Positions 24,252-32,996 are shown, counted from the first letter of the stretch. The stretch is DNA of 64,000 bases from Pimelobacter simplex (GCF_900114845.1 NZ_FOUK01000007.1:248001-312000), one strand, 5' to 3'. Notes: a model not told the origin generated them from the letters alone. Translations and numbers: made by a program.

Positions 24252-26045
24252 TCAGCCGACGAGCTTGGGGCCGCTGCAGGTCGGCGTCGGCATCGCGAAC
24301 ACGTCGGCGCCGCCGACCTGCAGGCCCAGGAGCTTGCCGAGAGGTCCGATGAGCGCGGTCTGCAACGTGCTCACGATCGGGTTCACCAGCGCGCTCAGCA
24401 GCGTGCCGACCAGCGGCCGGAGCACGCTGTCGAAGACCGTGTTGAGCGGATCGGTGATGTGCCGCTCCTTCCAGCTTCCGAGCACCAGGAGCCCGTCCCA
24501 GTAGTGCAGGACGAGGTCGGTGTTGACGGCGGGATCGATGCTGACCGGCCCGATCAACGCGCCCGACCCGCTGCCGCTGGGAATCGTGTACCCGCCGGGG
24601 ATCGGCACGGTGACGGTCTTGCTGTAGCCCGACAGCGCCGGGGATCCGGCATTGATCGCGACCGACGTGTCGAGCGTCAGGTAGGGCGGCTTGAGCAGGC
24701 TGTTGAGCCCGAGCAGACCGAGGATGCTGTCGAGCAGACCACCGACCGGGTTGACCCGGGCCTTCACCCCCGCGCTGGCGGAGATGCTGATTCCGCCGAC
24801 CACGCCCGAGCTCAGCGCCACCTGGATGCTGTCGGGTCCGTTGACGTTGCAGGTGACCTTGGTCAGCCGGGCGATCGCCTTGCCCAGGTCGATGGACACG
24901 GCGATGTCGATCGCGCCGACGTCCACTGACGTGTCGAGCACGCCGACGCGCAGCGACTGAGGATTGATGTGTGCGTTGAGGCGCAGCGAGATCTGGGCCG
25001 TCTCGGACGTCGTGCCCACCGGGCCGCACTTGGGCTTCGGCGGCTCGATGACCGTCAGGCTGGTCGTCACGCTGGCCACCCCAGGAAGGTTGATCCCGAG
25101 GTTGGGGATCTCGACAGCGTGATTCTTGTTGGAGACGAAGGCCGCGGTCGTGATCAGGTCGAGCACGTTGAGGGAGGCGTCCAGTGCCGACGATGCGCCT
25201 GGTGCCGCCTGGATCAGGTCGGCGATAGCGATCGTGGGAGTGGCCGCCGAGACCGTGATGGCCCGCAGGATGTTGGCGGCCGCGAGCTTGCCCTGGTTCT
25301 CGAGCACCTTGGCGGCGGCGACGAAGATCTTGGCGACCTCGACGCCGTCGAGCTTGAGCAGCTCGTCGACCGACCCGACGCCGAGACCACCCACCTTGAC
25401 GAGATCGAGCAGCGAGATGTTCGCCCCCGCCAGGCCCTTGTAGCTCACGAGGTCGAGGTTGAGGTTGCTGCCGAGCAAGGCACTCAGGATCGGGTTGAGC
25501 AGCGCGCTCTGGGCGCTGTCGAGGGAGGCGATGAAGGAGCCCACACGGAAGCAGGCCGACTCCTCGTTGCGGGCGACCGCCGTCCGAGTCGCACCTCCCG
25601 TGCTGACACCGGTGACTCCGCCGAAGACAAGCCCGGTCTGCGACTTTGCGGTCACCTTGATCGCGGTCGGCACCTTGTCGTCGTTCGACGCCACGGTGGT
25701 CCACGTGCCGGCGGTGGCGCCCTGCATGACGAACGTCCACGAGACGTCCTCCGGCTTCAGGGCACCGCCGAGGGCGCTGCCGTTGCGCTGGAGGCTCCGC
25801 TTCTTGGCGTCGTCGAACGAGACGGTGCTGTAGTCCTTGGCCTTGCGACCGTCGAGCAGTCGCACCATGTCGAGAGCGACCATGTCGGCGACCGCCTGCA
25901 CGTCCCGCCGTACGACGCGCTGCTGGCCCAGGTCGACGGCGAACGCCGCGGACACCATGAGCACCACCGCCATCAGCGCCGCGATGAGGACGGCGCTCGC
26001 GCCGCGCTCGTCGTGAGCGCGCGCAGCCCGGCGCCGCGGCGTCAC
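24252..26045 (-). CDS. TadG-like secreted/anchored protein, copy 1
   Basis: 597-residue Flp/Tad-associated protein. A short basic N-terminus with DERGASAVL leads into a transmembrane segment (about residues 18-40, IAALMAVVLMVSAAFAVDLG). This is followed by the TadG-type helix RVVRRDVQAVADMVALDMVR, as in pseudopilin-like Tad proteins. The rest is a long extracytoplasmic region rich in Leu/Val/Ser/Gly with few charges, containing NEESACFRVGSF and ending GGADVFAMPTPTCSGPKLVG. It is one base downstream of tadE and is a paralogue of the gene at 26655-28406. No Tad ATPase or TadB/C gene is nearby. Surface role inferred. Confidence 0.82.
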   Translation of the reverse strand: MTPRRRAARAHDERGASAVLIAALMAVVLMVSAAFAVDLGQQRVVRRDVQAVADMVALDMVRLLDGRKAKDYSTVSFDDAKKRSLQRNGSALGGALKPEDVSWTFVMQGATAGTWTTVASNDDKVPTAIKVTAKSQTGLVFGGVTGVSTGGATRTAVARNEESACFRVGSFIASLDSAQSALLNPILSALLGSNLNLDLVSYKGLAGANISLLDLVKVGGLGVGSVDELLKLDGVEVAKIFVAAAKVLENQGKLAAANILRAITVSAATPTIAIADLIQAAPGASSALDASLNVLDLITTAAFVSNKNHAVEIPNLGINLPGVASVTTSLTVIEPPKPKCGPVGTTSETAQISLRLNAHINPQSLRVGVLDTSVDVGAIDIAVSIDLGKAIARLTKVTCNVNGPDSIQVALSSGVVGGISISASAGVKARVNPVGGLLDSILGLLGLNSLLKPPYLTLDTSVAINAGSPALSGYSKTVTVPIPGGYTIPSGSGSGALIGPVSIDPAVNTDLVLHYWDGLLVLGSWKERHITDPLNTVFDSVLRPLVGTLLSALVNPIVSTLQTALIGPLGKLLGLQVGGADVFAMPTPTCSGPKLVG

Positions 26046-26046
26046 G

Positions 26047-26478
26047 TCAGCTCACCCTCGCGACCGCGGTGTACTTCAGCTTGCTGGGCAGGACCAGCCC
26101 GAAGCCGGGGATGATCCCCTTGTAGGGGATCTCGACCGTGACGGTCGCGCACTTCTTGCTGGTCTCGCCGACACAGGGGGCGAGGGCGACCGAGCACCCG
26201 CTGTCGCAGGACTTCCCCTGCGCGGAGAGCGCGCCGTTGACGGCGCTCATCGCCGCCGTGGTCTTGTCGGTGTCGCTGCCGGTCGTGACGGCGGCGGCGC
26301 GCGCGCCCTCGGCGGCAGCCTGGCTGACGGACTGGCGGACGCTGAGCATGTCGCCGTAGTTGATGATGCCGACGACGATGATCATCAGGATCGGGAGGAT
26401 CAGGGCGAACTCGACCGCCGCCGCGCCCCGGGCGTCACGGCGCGCCGGGACACTCCTTCGCAGCACACAACGCCTCAT
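26047..26478 (-). CDS. TadE-like pseudopilin family protein
   Basis: 143 residues. The N-terminus is the classic TadE layout: a basic leader, then RGAAAVEFALILPILMIIVVG, where the Glu in AAVEFAL is the conserved residue of the class and the helix inserts in the membrane. The mature part has four cysteines (CDSGCSVALAPC, CATV) likely to be disulfide-bonded outside the cell. The downstream TadG-like gene begins one base after its stop. TadE proteins are minor pseudopilins of Flp pili or related surface machines. Confidence 0.85.
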   Translation of the reverse strand: MRRCVLRRSVPARRDARGAAAVEFALILPILMIIVVGIINYGDMLSVRQSVSQAAAEGARAAAVTTGSDTDKTTAAMSAVNGALSAQGKSCDSGCSVALAPCVGETSKKCATVTVEIPYKGIIPGFGLVLPSKLKYTAVARVS

Positions 26479-26600
26479 CGGCCGGCCTCCCCGCGCTCGC
26501 TCCCATGACGCCCCCGAGCGGCGTTGGGGACACAGTAGTGGCGAGTTTCACTGCGGGGGAACGAATCCTGGGTCATTCGGCCCGGACGAGCGAGCCTCCC

Positions 26601-26616
26601 TAGTCCGTTGGGACTA
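26601..26616. promoter_or_regulatory. palindrome upstream of tadE
   Basis: TAGTCC-GTTG-GGACTA is a perfect 6-base inverted repeat with a 4-base spacer in the 176-base gap between TadG copy 2 and tadE, about 120 bases before the tadE start. It is AT-richer than its surroundings and looks like a protein-binding operator more than a terminator. Function inferred only. Confidence 0.35.
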
Positions 26617-26654
26617 CGCGCCCTGTCGCAGCAGACCAGGTGTCCGCTGGGGAG

Positions 26655-28406
26655 TCAGCCGACGAGGCGGGGCATGCCGCAGGTGACGCCGACGCCGTAC
26701 ACGTCGGCACCGGCCAGACGCAGCCCGATCATCCGCGCGACCGGGCCGATGAACTTCTGGTTGACGTTGTCGACGAGCGGCGTGAGCGACTTGTTGACGA
26801 AGCCGCCGCTGGCGACCACGAGCTCGTTGAGGATCGGGTTGGTCAGCGCGGTGACCTGGCTGAGCACCGGCACCACCTTGCCGTTGAGCTTGACGCCGGT
26901 GATCGTCGGGACGACCGCACCGACGTCGAGGAAGACCGAGCCACCGGTGGTGACGGGCGTCTTGTCGTTCGGCGGGATCGCCACGGTCACGGTGTTGTGC
27001 GACGGCGTCCGGCTGGTGCTGATGGTGAGCTTCACGCCCACCTCGACGGAGATCTTGTTGCCCAGGGTCAGGATGTTGCCGAGCAGGTTGGTGAGCACGC
27101 CGGTGAGGTTGAGGCCGATCAGGTCGGTCAGCTTCACGTCCCCGCCGGCGGTCAGGTCCACCGTCATCGAGTACGACGCCAGGCCGGTCGAGACGTCCAC
27201 GCCGAAGCTCGACGGGTCGGCGAGCGTCCCCGCCCCGCAGCGGATGCTCGGCGGCGCGACGAGCTGCCCCGTGCCGTCGCCGGCGACGATGGCGATCGAG
27301 CCGGTCCCCTTGGCGGTCTGGAGCGTCCCGACGCCCGCGACGTTGAGGCTGGGCAGGTTCGTGAACGCGATGTCGACGGTGCCGTCGAGCTGCGCGGTGC
27401 GCGCGGTCGCCTGCGTCGTGTTGGGTGCGCCGCAGGCGAGCTCGGCGGCGGAGACGAGCGAGATCCCCCCGCTGAACTGGAAGCCCACCCCGGGCACCTG
27501 GGCCTGGATGTTGGGCACGCCGAGGAAGTACTTCCCGTTCGAGAGCCGGGCCGAGCCCACGATGTCGAGGACGCTGAGCGCCACCTCGAGCGCCGCGCGG
27601 TCGGTCGGCGCGACGTGCAGGACGTTCGCGAGGCTGATCATCCCGACCGTCGCCGCGGTGCTCGAGGCGGCGAGCTTGTTGAGCGCCTGGACGGCGACCG
27701 TGTTGGTCCCGCCGCCCTCGCGGGTGAGCGCCTCGGCCATCGCCCTCAGCAGGTCGGCGTAGGCGATGTTGCCGGTGAGCAGGTGCTCGGGGCTGCCGAT
27801 GCTGCTGAGGGCGGTCAGCTGCGAGAGGCGGACGTCGGCGTCGGCGAGCGCGCGATAGCTGACCAGGTCGAGGTTCACCCCCAGCAGGTCGTTGAGGGGG
27901 CCGAGGACGGTGCTGTCCCCCGACCGGATCGCGGCGACGAACGTCCCGAGCCGGAAGCAGGCCGTCGACGAGCTCGCCGCGACCGCCCGGCGCTGCGCCG
28001 ATCCGTGGTCGGTGCCCATGACGGAGGCGAACGCGAAGTCGACGTCAGTCCGTGCGGCGACCTGCACGGCGTCCGGGACGCCGGTGGTGCGCTCCTGGAA
28101 GCCACCGTCGCTGCCGAGCACCCCGAGCCGGTAGGTCAGCGTCGGCACGTCCCTCCCGAAGACGGCGGTGTTGCGCCGAAGGCTGAGCGGCAGCTGGGCG
28201 TCGAGCGCCGGGCGGAGCTGGTCGACCGTCCGGCCGTCGATGCTCCGGGCGAGGTCGAGCGCGACGACGTCCGCGAGCGCCTGCACGTCGGAGCGCGCGA
28301 CGCGCTGGACTCCGAGGTCGACGGCGAACGCCGAGCTCACCAGGAGCACCGACATCAGCGCGGTCACCAGCAGCGCGACGGCACCGCGCTCGTCCTTGCG
28401 TCGCAT
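26655..28406 (-). CDS. TadG-like secreted/anchored protein, copy 2
   Basis: 583 residues, paralogous to the protein encoded at 24252-26045. Shared features: DERGAVALLVTALMSVLLVSS membrane segment start, FAVDLGVQRVARSDVQALAD helix, STACFRLGTFVAAIRSGDS around the first Cys, NLDLVSYRALADADV, and a C-terminus with AGADVYGV and CGMPRLVG. Both copies have the long low-charge repetitive extracytoplasmic region. It precedes tadE by 176 bases on the same strand. Protein similarity is clear but far from identical, so the duplication is old. A role in a surface or pilus-like structure is inferred from the TadE neighbour. Confidence 0.8.
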   Translation of the reverse strand: MRRKDERGAVALLVTALMSVLLVSSAFAVDLGVQRVARSDVQALADVVALDLARSIDGRTVDQLRPALDAQLPLSLRRNTAVFGRDVPTLTYRLGVLGSDGGFQERTTGVPDAVQVAARTDVDFAFASVMGTDHGSAQRRAVAASSSTACFRLGTFVAAIRSGDSTVLGPLNDLLGVNLDLVSYRALADADVRLSQLTALSSIGSPEHLLTGNIAYADLLRAMAEALTREGGGTNTVAVQALNKLAASSTAATVGMISLANVLHVAPTDRAALEVALSVLDIVGSARLSNGKYFLGVPNIQAQVPGVGFQFSGGISLVSAAELACGAPNTTQATARTAQLDGTVDIAFTNLPSLNVAGVGTLQTAKGTGSIAIVAGDGTGQLVAPPSIRCGAGTLADPSSFGVDVSTGLASYSMTVDLTAGGDVKLTDLIGLNLTGVLTNLLGNILTLGNKISVEVGVKLTISTSRTPSHNTVTVAIPPNDKTPVTTGGSVFLDVGAVVPTITGVKLNGKVVPVLSQVTALTNPILNELVVASGGFVNKSLTPLVDNVNQKFIGPVARMIGLRLAGADVYGVGVTCGMPRLVG

Positions 28407-28536
28407 GGCGCCTCCCCCGTGCCTGCCACGACACAGGCGCCCACCCGAGGACGCCCGTCGACGACACCGTCGGCCGCAGCGGGCCGCACCAGAGGAGTGC
28501 GGACGGAAGTCAGGACCAAGGTCCCGGCGGGTCGGG

Positions 28537-28845
28537 CTAGGTCTTGGGGAGCTCGAGGTCGGAGGTGGCGAGCTCCTCGACGTTGACGTCCTTGAAGGTG
28601 AGCACCTTGACGTTCTTGGCGAAGCGCGCGGGGCGGTACATGTCCCAGACCCAGGCGTCGGTGATCGTCACCTCGAAGAAGACGTCGCCGCCCTCGGAGC
28701 GGGCCTTCACGTCGACCGTGTTGCAGAGGTAGAAGCGGCGGTCGGTCTCGACGACGTACTTGAAGATGCCGACGACGTCCCGGTACTCCCGGTAGAGGTT
28801 CAGCTCCTGCTCGGTCTCGTACTTCTCGAGCTCCTCGGCACTCAC
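28537..28845 (-). CDS. DUF2469 family conserved actinobacterial protein
   Basis: 102-residue acidic protein: SAEELEKYETEQELNLYREY, then DVVGIFKYVVETDRRFYLCN and FFEVTITDAWVWDMYRPARF. It matches the DUF2469 family, conserved in actinobacteria next to rnhB and lepB, and of unknown function. The GTG start matches the usual family N-terminus. No good ribosome site precedes it, so a leaderless message is possible. It lies downstream of rnhB on the same strand, with 173 bases between. Confidence 0.88.
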   Translation of the reverse strand: MSAEELEKYETEQELNLYREYRDVVGIFKYVVETDRRFYLCNTVDVKARSEGGDVFFEVTITDAWVWDMYRPARFAKNVKVLTFKDVNVEELATSDLELPKT

Positions 28846-29018
28846 GGAGCCAACCCTAGACGATCGGCTCCAGGGGATCGCGGAGGCGAGCGGCGTCCAG
28901 CATCTGTGGGGGCAAGGCGCCGTCGCGACGGCGGACCGGGCCGTCCGTCGAGCGTCGGCAACGCCGCCCACGCGGGTGCTGGGCGTCGCTCGGCCCGCGA
29001 GGCCCTGGGGCCGGTCGT

Positions 29019-29696
29019 CTAGCCCTCGTCGCCAGGCAGCGGCTCGAGACCGGCCGCACGTCGCACGTTGACGAACCTCATCCGGTGCACCGGCGAGGGC
29101 CCGTGCTCCTCGAGGGCCGCGGTGTGGGTGGCGGTGATGTAGCCCTTGTGCGTCTTGAAGTCGTACGCCGGCCACTGCTCGTCGAGCTCGACCATGAGCC
29201 GGTCGCGGGTGACCTTGGCGAGCACCGAGGCCGCGGCGACGCAGGCGGCGACCCGGTCGCCCTTCCAGACCGCGAGCCCGGGCACGCCGAGTCCGTCGAC
29301 GGGGAACCCGTCGGTCAGCACGTACGACGCGGGCAGGGCCAGCTTGGCGACCGCCCGCCGCAGCGCCTCGACGTTGGCGACGTGCATGCCCAGCCGGTCG
29401 CACTCGTCGTGCGGGATCACCACGACCGACCAGGCGAGCGCGCGGCGCACGATCTGGTCGTAGCAGCGCTCCCGGGCGGCCGCGGTGAGCAGCTTGGAGT
29501 CGGCCAGGCCGGGCACGATGCCGGCCTTGCCGGCGGGCAGGATGGCCGCACCGGCGACCAGCGGACCGGCGCAGGCGCCGCGACCGGCCTCGTCGACACC
29601 GGCGATCGGCTCGAAGCCGTGCCGGCGCAGCGCCCGCTCGTAGCCGTAGATGCCGGCGTCGCGTCGTACGGTCGCGCCCTTGGGCAGCGTGGACAT
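29019..29696 (-). CDS. rnhB: ribonuclease HII
   Basis: Endonuclease removing RNA from RNA-DNA hybrids and initiating ribonucleotide excision. The 225-residue protein has the signature PIAGVDEAGRGACAGPLVAGA with the catalytic Asp-Glu pair near residues 35-36. It also has LADSKLLTAAARE, a VWKGDRVAACVAAASVLAKVTRD segment with further acidic/active-site residues, and the C-terminal YDFKTHKGYITATH. It starts 14 bases after lepB, forming the usual lepB-rnhB pair. Normal length. Confidence 0.96.
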   Translation of the reverse strand: MSTLPKGATVRRDAGIYGYERALRRHGFEPIAGVDEAGRGACAGPLVAGAAILPAGKAGIVPGLADSKLLTAAARERCYDQIVRRALAWSVVVIPHDECDRLGMHVANVEALRRAVAKLALPASYVLTDGFPVDGLGVPGLAVWKGDRVAACVAAASVLAKVTRDRLMVELDEQWPAYDFKTHKGYITATHTAALEEHGPSPVHRMRFVNVRRAAGLEPLPGDEG

Positions 29697-29710
29697 GCCC
29701 TCCGTGCCTC

Positions 29711-30568
29711 CTAGGTCCCGGGGACCGCGTCGGCCTTCTTCGCCTTCTCGAGCAGGTCGGCCGGCGGGCTGTCCGGGATGGCGTCGAAGGTGTCGGGACG
29801 GGTGATCCAGCGCCAGCGGTCCTGCGGCCAGATCAGGCTGAAGACCTTGCCGACGACCAGGCTCTTGTCGACCCAGGGGCTCTGCGTGCAGGGGTCGTCG
29901 TCCGGCGCGCACAGGTGCACCCGGGAGTCGGCCGAGTGGGCACGGTTGTCGCCGAGCACGAGGAGCTTGTTCTTCGGGATGGGGCCGATCGTCCAGCTGC
30001 ACGGGCGGGCGAGGGCCGAGCCCTTCTCGGTGAACCAGTCGGTGATCTCGGCGTTGCAGGAGCCCGGATCCTTGTTGAGGTAGGGCTCGTCGAGGGGCTT
30101 GCCGTTGATCTTGATCCGGCCCTTCTCGTCGCAGCACTCGATGACGTCGCCCTCCGTGCCGATGACGCGCTTCACGAGGTGGCCGCCGGTCGGGTAGAGC
30201 CCGACCTTGGAGAGCAGGTTCGCCAGGCCGGTGGGGCCCTGGCTGTCGGAGGGGCCGAGCCACTGGCCCGGGTCCTCGAAGACGACGACGTCCCCGCGCT
30301 GGGGCGAGCCGCCGAACCAGTAGGAGACCTTCTGGACCAGGATCCGGTCGTTCTTGACCAGCCCCGGCTCCATCGACTCGGACGGGATGTAGAACGCCTG
30401 GACGAACAGCGCCTTGATCAGGATCGCGAGGCCGAGCGCGACGACGAGCAGCAGGATGCTCTCCTGCCAGACCGGGAGGTGCTTGCGCTCCCGCTTGGCG
30501 GTCGACGTGGCCGAGGCCGGGGCCGGCGCCTCGTCGGCGGAGTCCGGTGGCATCTCGTCGCTCGTCAC
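29711..30568 (-). CDS. lepB: signal peptidase I
   Basis: Membrane serine protease that removes signal peptides from Sec/Tat-exported proteins. The 285 residues have an Ala/Pro/acid-rich cytoplasmic N-terminus, one transmembrane segment (about 34-55, ILLLVVALGLAILIKALFVQA), then catalytic Ser in IPSESMEPGL near 63 and catalytic Lys in HLVKRVIGTEGD near 133. LLVLGDNRAHSADSR closes the conserved core. GTG start. It lies between rplS and rnhB on the minus strand, after a strong hairpin that follows rplS, so it probably has its own promoter in the 37 bases to the hairpin or is read through. Confidence 0.96.
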   Translation of the reverse strand: MTSDEMPPDSADEAPAPASATSTAKRERKHLPVWQESILLLVVALGLAILIKALFVQAFYIPSESMEPGLVKNDRILVQKVSYWFGGSPQRGDVVVFEDPGQWLGPSDSQGPTGLANLLSKVGLYPTGGHLVKRVIGTEGDVIECCDEKGRIKINGKPLDEPYLNKDPGSCNAEITDWFTEKGSALARPCSWTIGPIPKNKLLVLGDNRAHSADSRVHLCAPDDDPCTQSPWVDKSLVVGKVFSLIWPQDRWRWITRPDTFDAIPDSPPADLLEKAKKADAVPGT

Positions 30569-30605
30569 AAGGAGCGAGTGTAGGAGGCTCCCCCAGCAGA
30601 ACGGA

Positions 30606-30640
30606 CGAAGGCCCGACCTGGAGTCCAGGTCGGGCCTTCG
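30606..30640 (-). terminator. strong hairpin between rplS and lepB
   Basis: CGAAGGCCCGACCTGGA and its exact complement flank a single G, giving 17-base arms; in practice a stem of about 15 bp with a 5-base loop. It lies 90 bases after the rplS stop and 38 before lepB. The left arm's AAGG gives U residues at the 3' end of the minus transcript, typical of an intrinsic terminator. Confidence 0.85.
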
Positions 30641-30729
30641 TGGAGGCAGTGCTGAGGCTCAGGCCTCGCCGCCGGGGCGGATCGGGCGTCGCTTCGCTCC
30701 GCCGATCATCGTCGCCCCTTTGGCGTGGC

Positions 30730-31092
30730 TCACGCCTCGCGGCGCTCCTTGATCTTCGCGGCCTTGCCGCGCAGGTTGCGCAGGTAGTAGAGCTTCGCGC
30801 GACGGACGTCACCGCGGGTGACGATCTCGATCTGCTCGAAGATCGGCGAGTGGAGCGGGAAGGTCCGCTCGACACCGACGCCGAAGGAGACCTTGCGGAC
30901 GGTGAAGGTACGGCCGATGCCGGAACCGTGGACGCGGATCACGACGCCCTGGAAGACCTGGACGCGGGACCGGCTGCCCTCGATGACCTTGACGTGGACC
31001 TTGACGGTGTCACCGGCGCGGAAGGCGGGGACGTCGTCGCGCTTGACGGCGTTGCCGAGCTCGGTCACCACGGCGGGGCTGGGGTTGCTCAT
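30730..31092 (-). CDS. rplS: 50S ribosomal protein L19
   Basis: Ribosomal protein at the 30S-50S interface. The 120 residues contain FRAGDTVKVHVKVIEGSRSR, VQVFQGVVIRVHGSGIGRTF and the C-terminal LYYLRNLRGKAAKIKERR, all matching L19. GAGGAGAAT precedes the ATG. It is the last gene of the rpsP-khpA / rimM-trmD-rplS neighbourhood and is followed by a strong hairpin. The 144-base gap to trmD may contain its own promoter. Confidence 0.97.
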   Translation of the reverse strand: MSNPSPAVVTELGNAVKRDDVPAFRAGDTVKVHVKVIEGSRSRVQVFQGVVIRVHGSGIGRTFTVRKVSFGVGVERTFPLHSPIFEQIEIVTRGDVRRAKLYYLRNLRGKAAKIKERREA

Positions 31093-31236
31093 GATTCTCC
31101 TCGCGAATGCACACAGGTCAGCCGCGGAACAGTGGGTGGAAACGGATCGAGGCGACACGGTCGGCGGTTCCCCTGTGGCAGAAGCGTCCGCGTCACCGAC
31201 TGACGATCCTCCCACAGCCGCCCGGGGGCGCGGAAA

Positions 31237-32418
31237 TCAGCGCTCGCGGCGCTTGGTGAGGACGACGGCCCCCGGCGGCGCGGGCAGGTCCGTGCGCAGC
31301 CGGAAGCCGGCCTTCTTGTACATCCGCTGGTTGCGGGCGCTCGCCGCCCCCGTGAAGAGGACGTACGACGTCGCCGCGGGCGGCGCGACCGCCTGGATGT
31401 GCTCCAGCAGCACCCGGCCGAGCCCGGAGCCCTGCAGGTCGGGGGCGACCATGATCCGGCCGATGTCCCACCGGTCGCCGGCGCTGCCCTCGAGCCGCCC
31501 GCGGACGGCGGCGACCAGGCGGCCGGCCCGTCGTACGACGTAGGTGTCCCACTCCCCCAGCCACGCGCGGACGTCGTCGAGCGACTCGTGCAGGGCGGGG
31601 ATGTCGAGCATGTCGTTGGCGATCGCCTCCTGGACCCAGCACGCGCGCTGCAGCGTCAGCAGCTCGCCGGCGTCGCCGGGGACCGCACGGACGATCGGCG
31701 TCCCGTCGTCGAGGACCGAGGGCGTGAGCAGGTCGGGACGACGCTCGGCGGTGCGACGGACCGCCTCGGCGTGGCGCCAGCGGGCGATGGCGCCGTGATC
31801 GCCGCTGAGGAGGACGTCGGGGACGTCGCGGCCCTCCCACGAGCGCGGCTTCGTGTAGACCGGGTACTCGAGCAGGCCGCCCTCGGCGTGGGACTCCTCG
31901 ACGAGCGAGGCGGCATTGCCCATGAACCCCGGCAGCAGGCGGACGACGGCCTCGGTGACGGCCAGCGCGGCCACCTCGCCGCCGTTGAGGACGTAGTCGC
32001 CGAGGCTGATCTCGCGGACCTCGGCGATCTCGCGGGCGTGGTCGATCACCCGCTGGTCGATGCCCTCGTAGCGCCCGCACGCGAAGACCAGGTGCTCGCG
32101 GGTCGACAGCTCCTCGGCGAGGCGCTGGTCGAAGCGCTCACCGGACGGGGTCGTGAACACGATCGTGCTGCGCTCCCCGGTGTCCGAGCCTGCCGAGAGC
32201 ACCTCGGCGAACGCCTCGCCCCAGGGCTCGGGCTTCATCACCATGCCGGCGCCGCCGCCGTAGGGGGTGTCGTCGACGGTGCGGTGCCGGTCGTGCGCCC
32301 ACCGGCGCAGGTCGTGGACGCCGAGGTCGAGCAGCCCGCTCGCGGCGGCCTTGCCGGGCAAGGAGAGCTCGAGCGGCGCGAAGAAGTCCGGGAAGATCGT
32401 GAGGTAGTCGAGCCTCAC
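31237..32418 (-). CDS. trmD: tRNA (guanine37-N1)-methyltransferase fused to a GNAT acetyltransferase
   Basis: 393 residues, versus about 230-270 for normal TrmD. Residues 1-235 are a full TrmD: LTIFPDFFAPLELSLPG, DDTPYGGGAGMVMKPEP, FACGRYEGIDQRV, the knotted SAM site EISLGDYVLNGGEVAAL and LLSGDHGAIARWR. From about 245 a GNAT domain follows, starting VRAVPGDAGELLTLQRACW. It has the acetyl-CoA loop GRIMVAPDLQGSGLGRVLLE near 317-336 and a C-terminal NQRMYKKAGFRLR. There is no stop or frame break between them. The GNAT substrate is unknown. Coupled to rimM by GTGA. Confidence 0.93.
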   Translation of the reverse strand: MRLDYLTIFPDFFAPLELSLPGKAAASGLLDLGVHDLRRWAHDRHRTVDDTPYGGGAGMVMKPEPWGEAFAEVLSAGSDTGERSTIVFTTPSGERFDQRLAEELSTREHLVFACGRYEGIDQRVIDHAREIAEVREISLGDYVLNGGEVAALAVTEAVVRLLPGFMGNAASLVEESHAEGGLLEYPVYTKPRSWEGRDVPDVLLSGDHGAIARWRHAEAVRRTAERRPDLLTPSVLDDGTPIVRAVPGDAGELLTLQRACWVQEAIANDMLDIPALHESLDDVRAWLGEWDTYVVRRAGRLVAAVRGRLEGSAGDRWDIGRIMVAPDLQGSGLGRVLLEHIQAVAPPAATSYVLFTGAASARNQRMYKKAGFRLRTDLPAPPGAVVLTKRRER

Positions 32419-32963
32419 TCGTCGTCCTCCGGGAACGGCGTGACCAGCCCGGGCCGGTCGGCGACGACGACGCGACCGCCGGCCACGTCGACCTCGGGGA
32501 CCAGTGCGCTCACGAACGGGACGAGCGCCTCGCGGCGGTCGAGCGTCTTGACCCGGAGCAGGTCCTGGGCGCCGTGGGTCAGCCCGGCCACCTCGCCGAG
32601 GTGGGTCCCGTCGACGTCGTAGACCGCGAGCCCGACGAGCTGGTGGTCGTAGAACTCCTCGGGGTCCTCGGGCGTCTCGTCGGCGGCCACGACGGCCCGC
32701 AGGACGACGCCGCGCGCGGACTCGGCCGCCGTGCGGTCGGTCAGCTCGGCGAACGTCGCGAGCAGCACCCCCTGGTGCCAGCGGGTCCGGCTGACGGTGA
32801 GGGTCCGGGACGCGAACGCGGAGCCCCGGGGGGCCTCGACGAGGAGCACCGCGCCGTCGGCGTACCGGCGCTCGGGCTCGTCACTCCGGACGTCGACCGT
32901 CACCTCGCCACGGATGCCGTGCGGCTTGCCGATGCGGCCGACCACGACCTCGATGCTCTCCAC
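32415..32963 (-). CDS. rimM: 16S rRNA processing protein RimM
   Basis: Assembly factor for the 30S head that binds S19. The 182 residues have the N-terminal RimM domain (VVVGRIGKPHGIRGEVTVDV), then the PRC-barrel domain (FYDHQLVGLAVYDVDGTHLG, HGAQDLLRVKTLDRREALVP). The terminal acidic PFPEDDE is short. The GTG start and family-like first residues agree. It is the first gene of the rimM-trmD transcript, beginning 34 bases after a hairpin that closes rpsP-khpA. Confidence 0.95.
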   Translation of the reverse strand: MESIEVVVGRIGKPHGIRGEVTVDVRSDEPERRYADGAVLLVEAPRGSAFASRTLTVSRTRWHQGVLLATFAELTDRTAAESARGVVLRAVVAADETPEDPEEFYDHQLVGLAVYDVDGTHLGEVAGLTHGAQDLLRVKTLDRREALVPFVSALVPEVDVAGGRVVVADRPGLVTPFPEDDE

Positions 32964-32996
32964 GCCCCCGAGATTAGGGCTTCGGCCCGGGAACGC

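Noticed and set aside
23737..25740. Extension of comM upstream through yraN and into the TadG gene as one 1,221-residue protein
   Set aside because: The extra N-terminal part is another-frame translation of yraN and the TadG gene. The ComM family start MPFATARCVAL is present at 23736.
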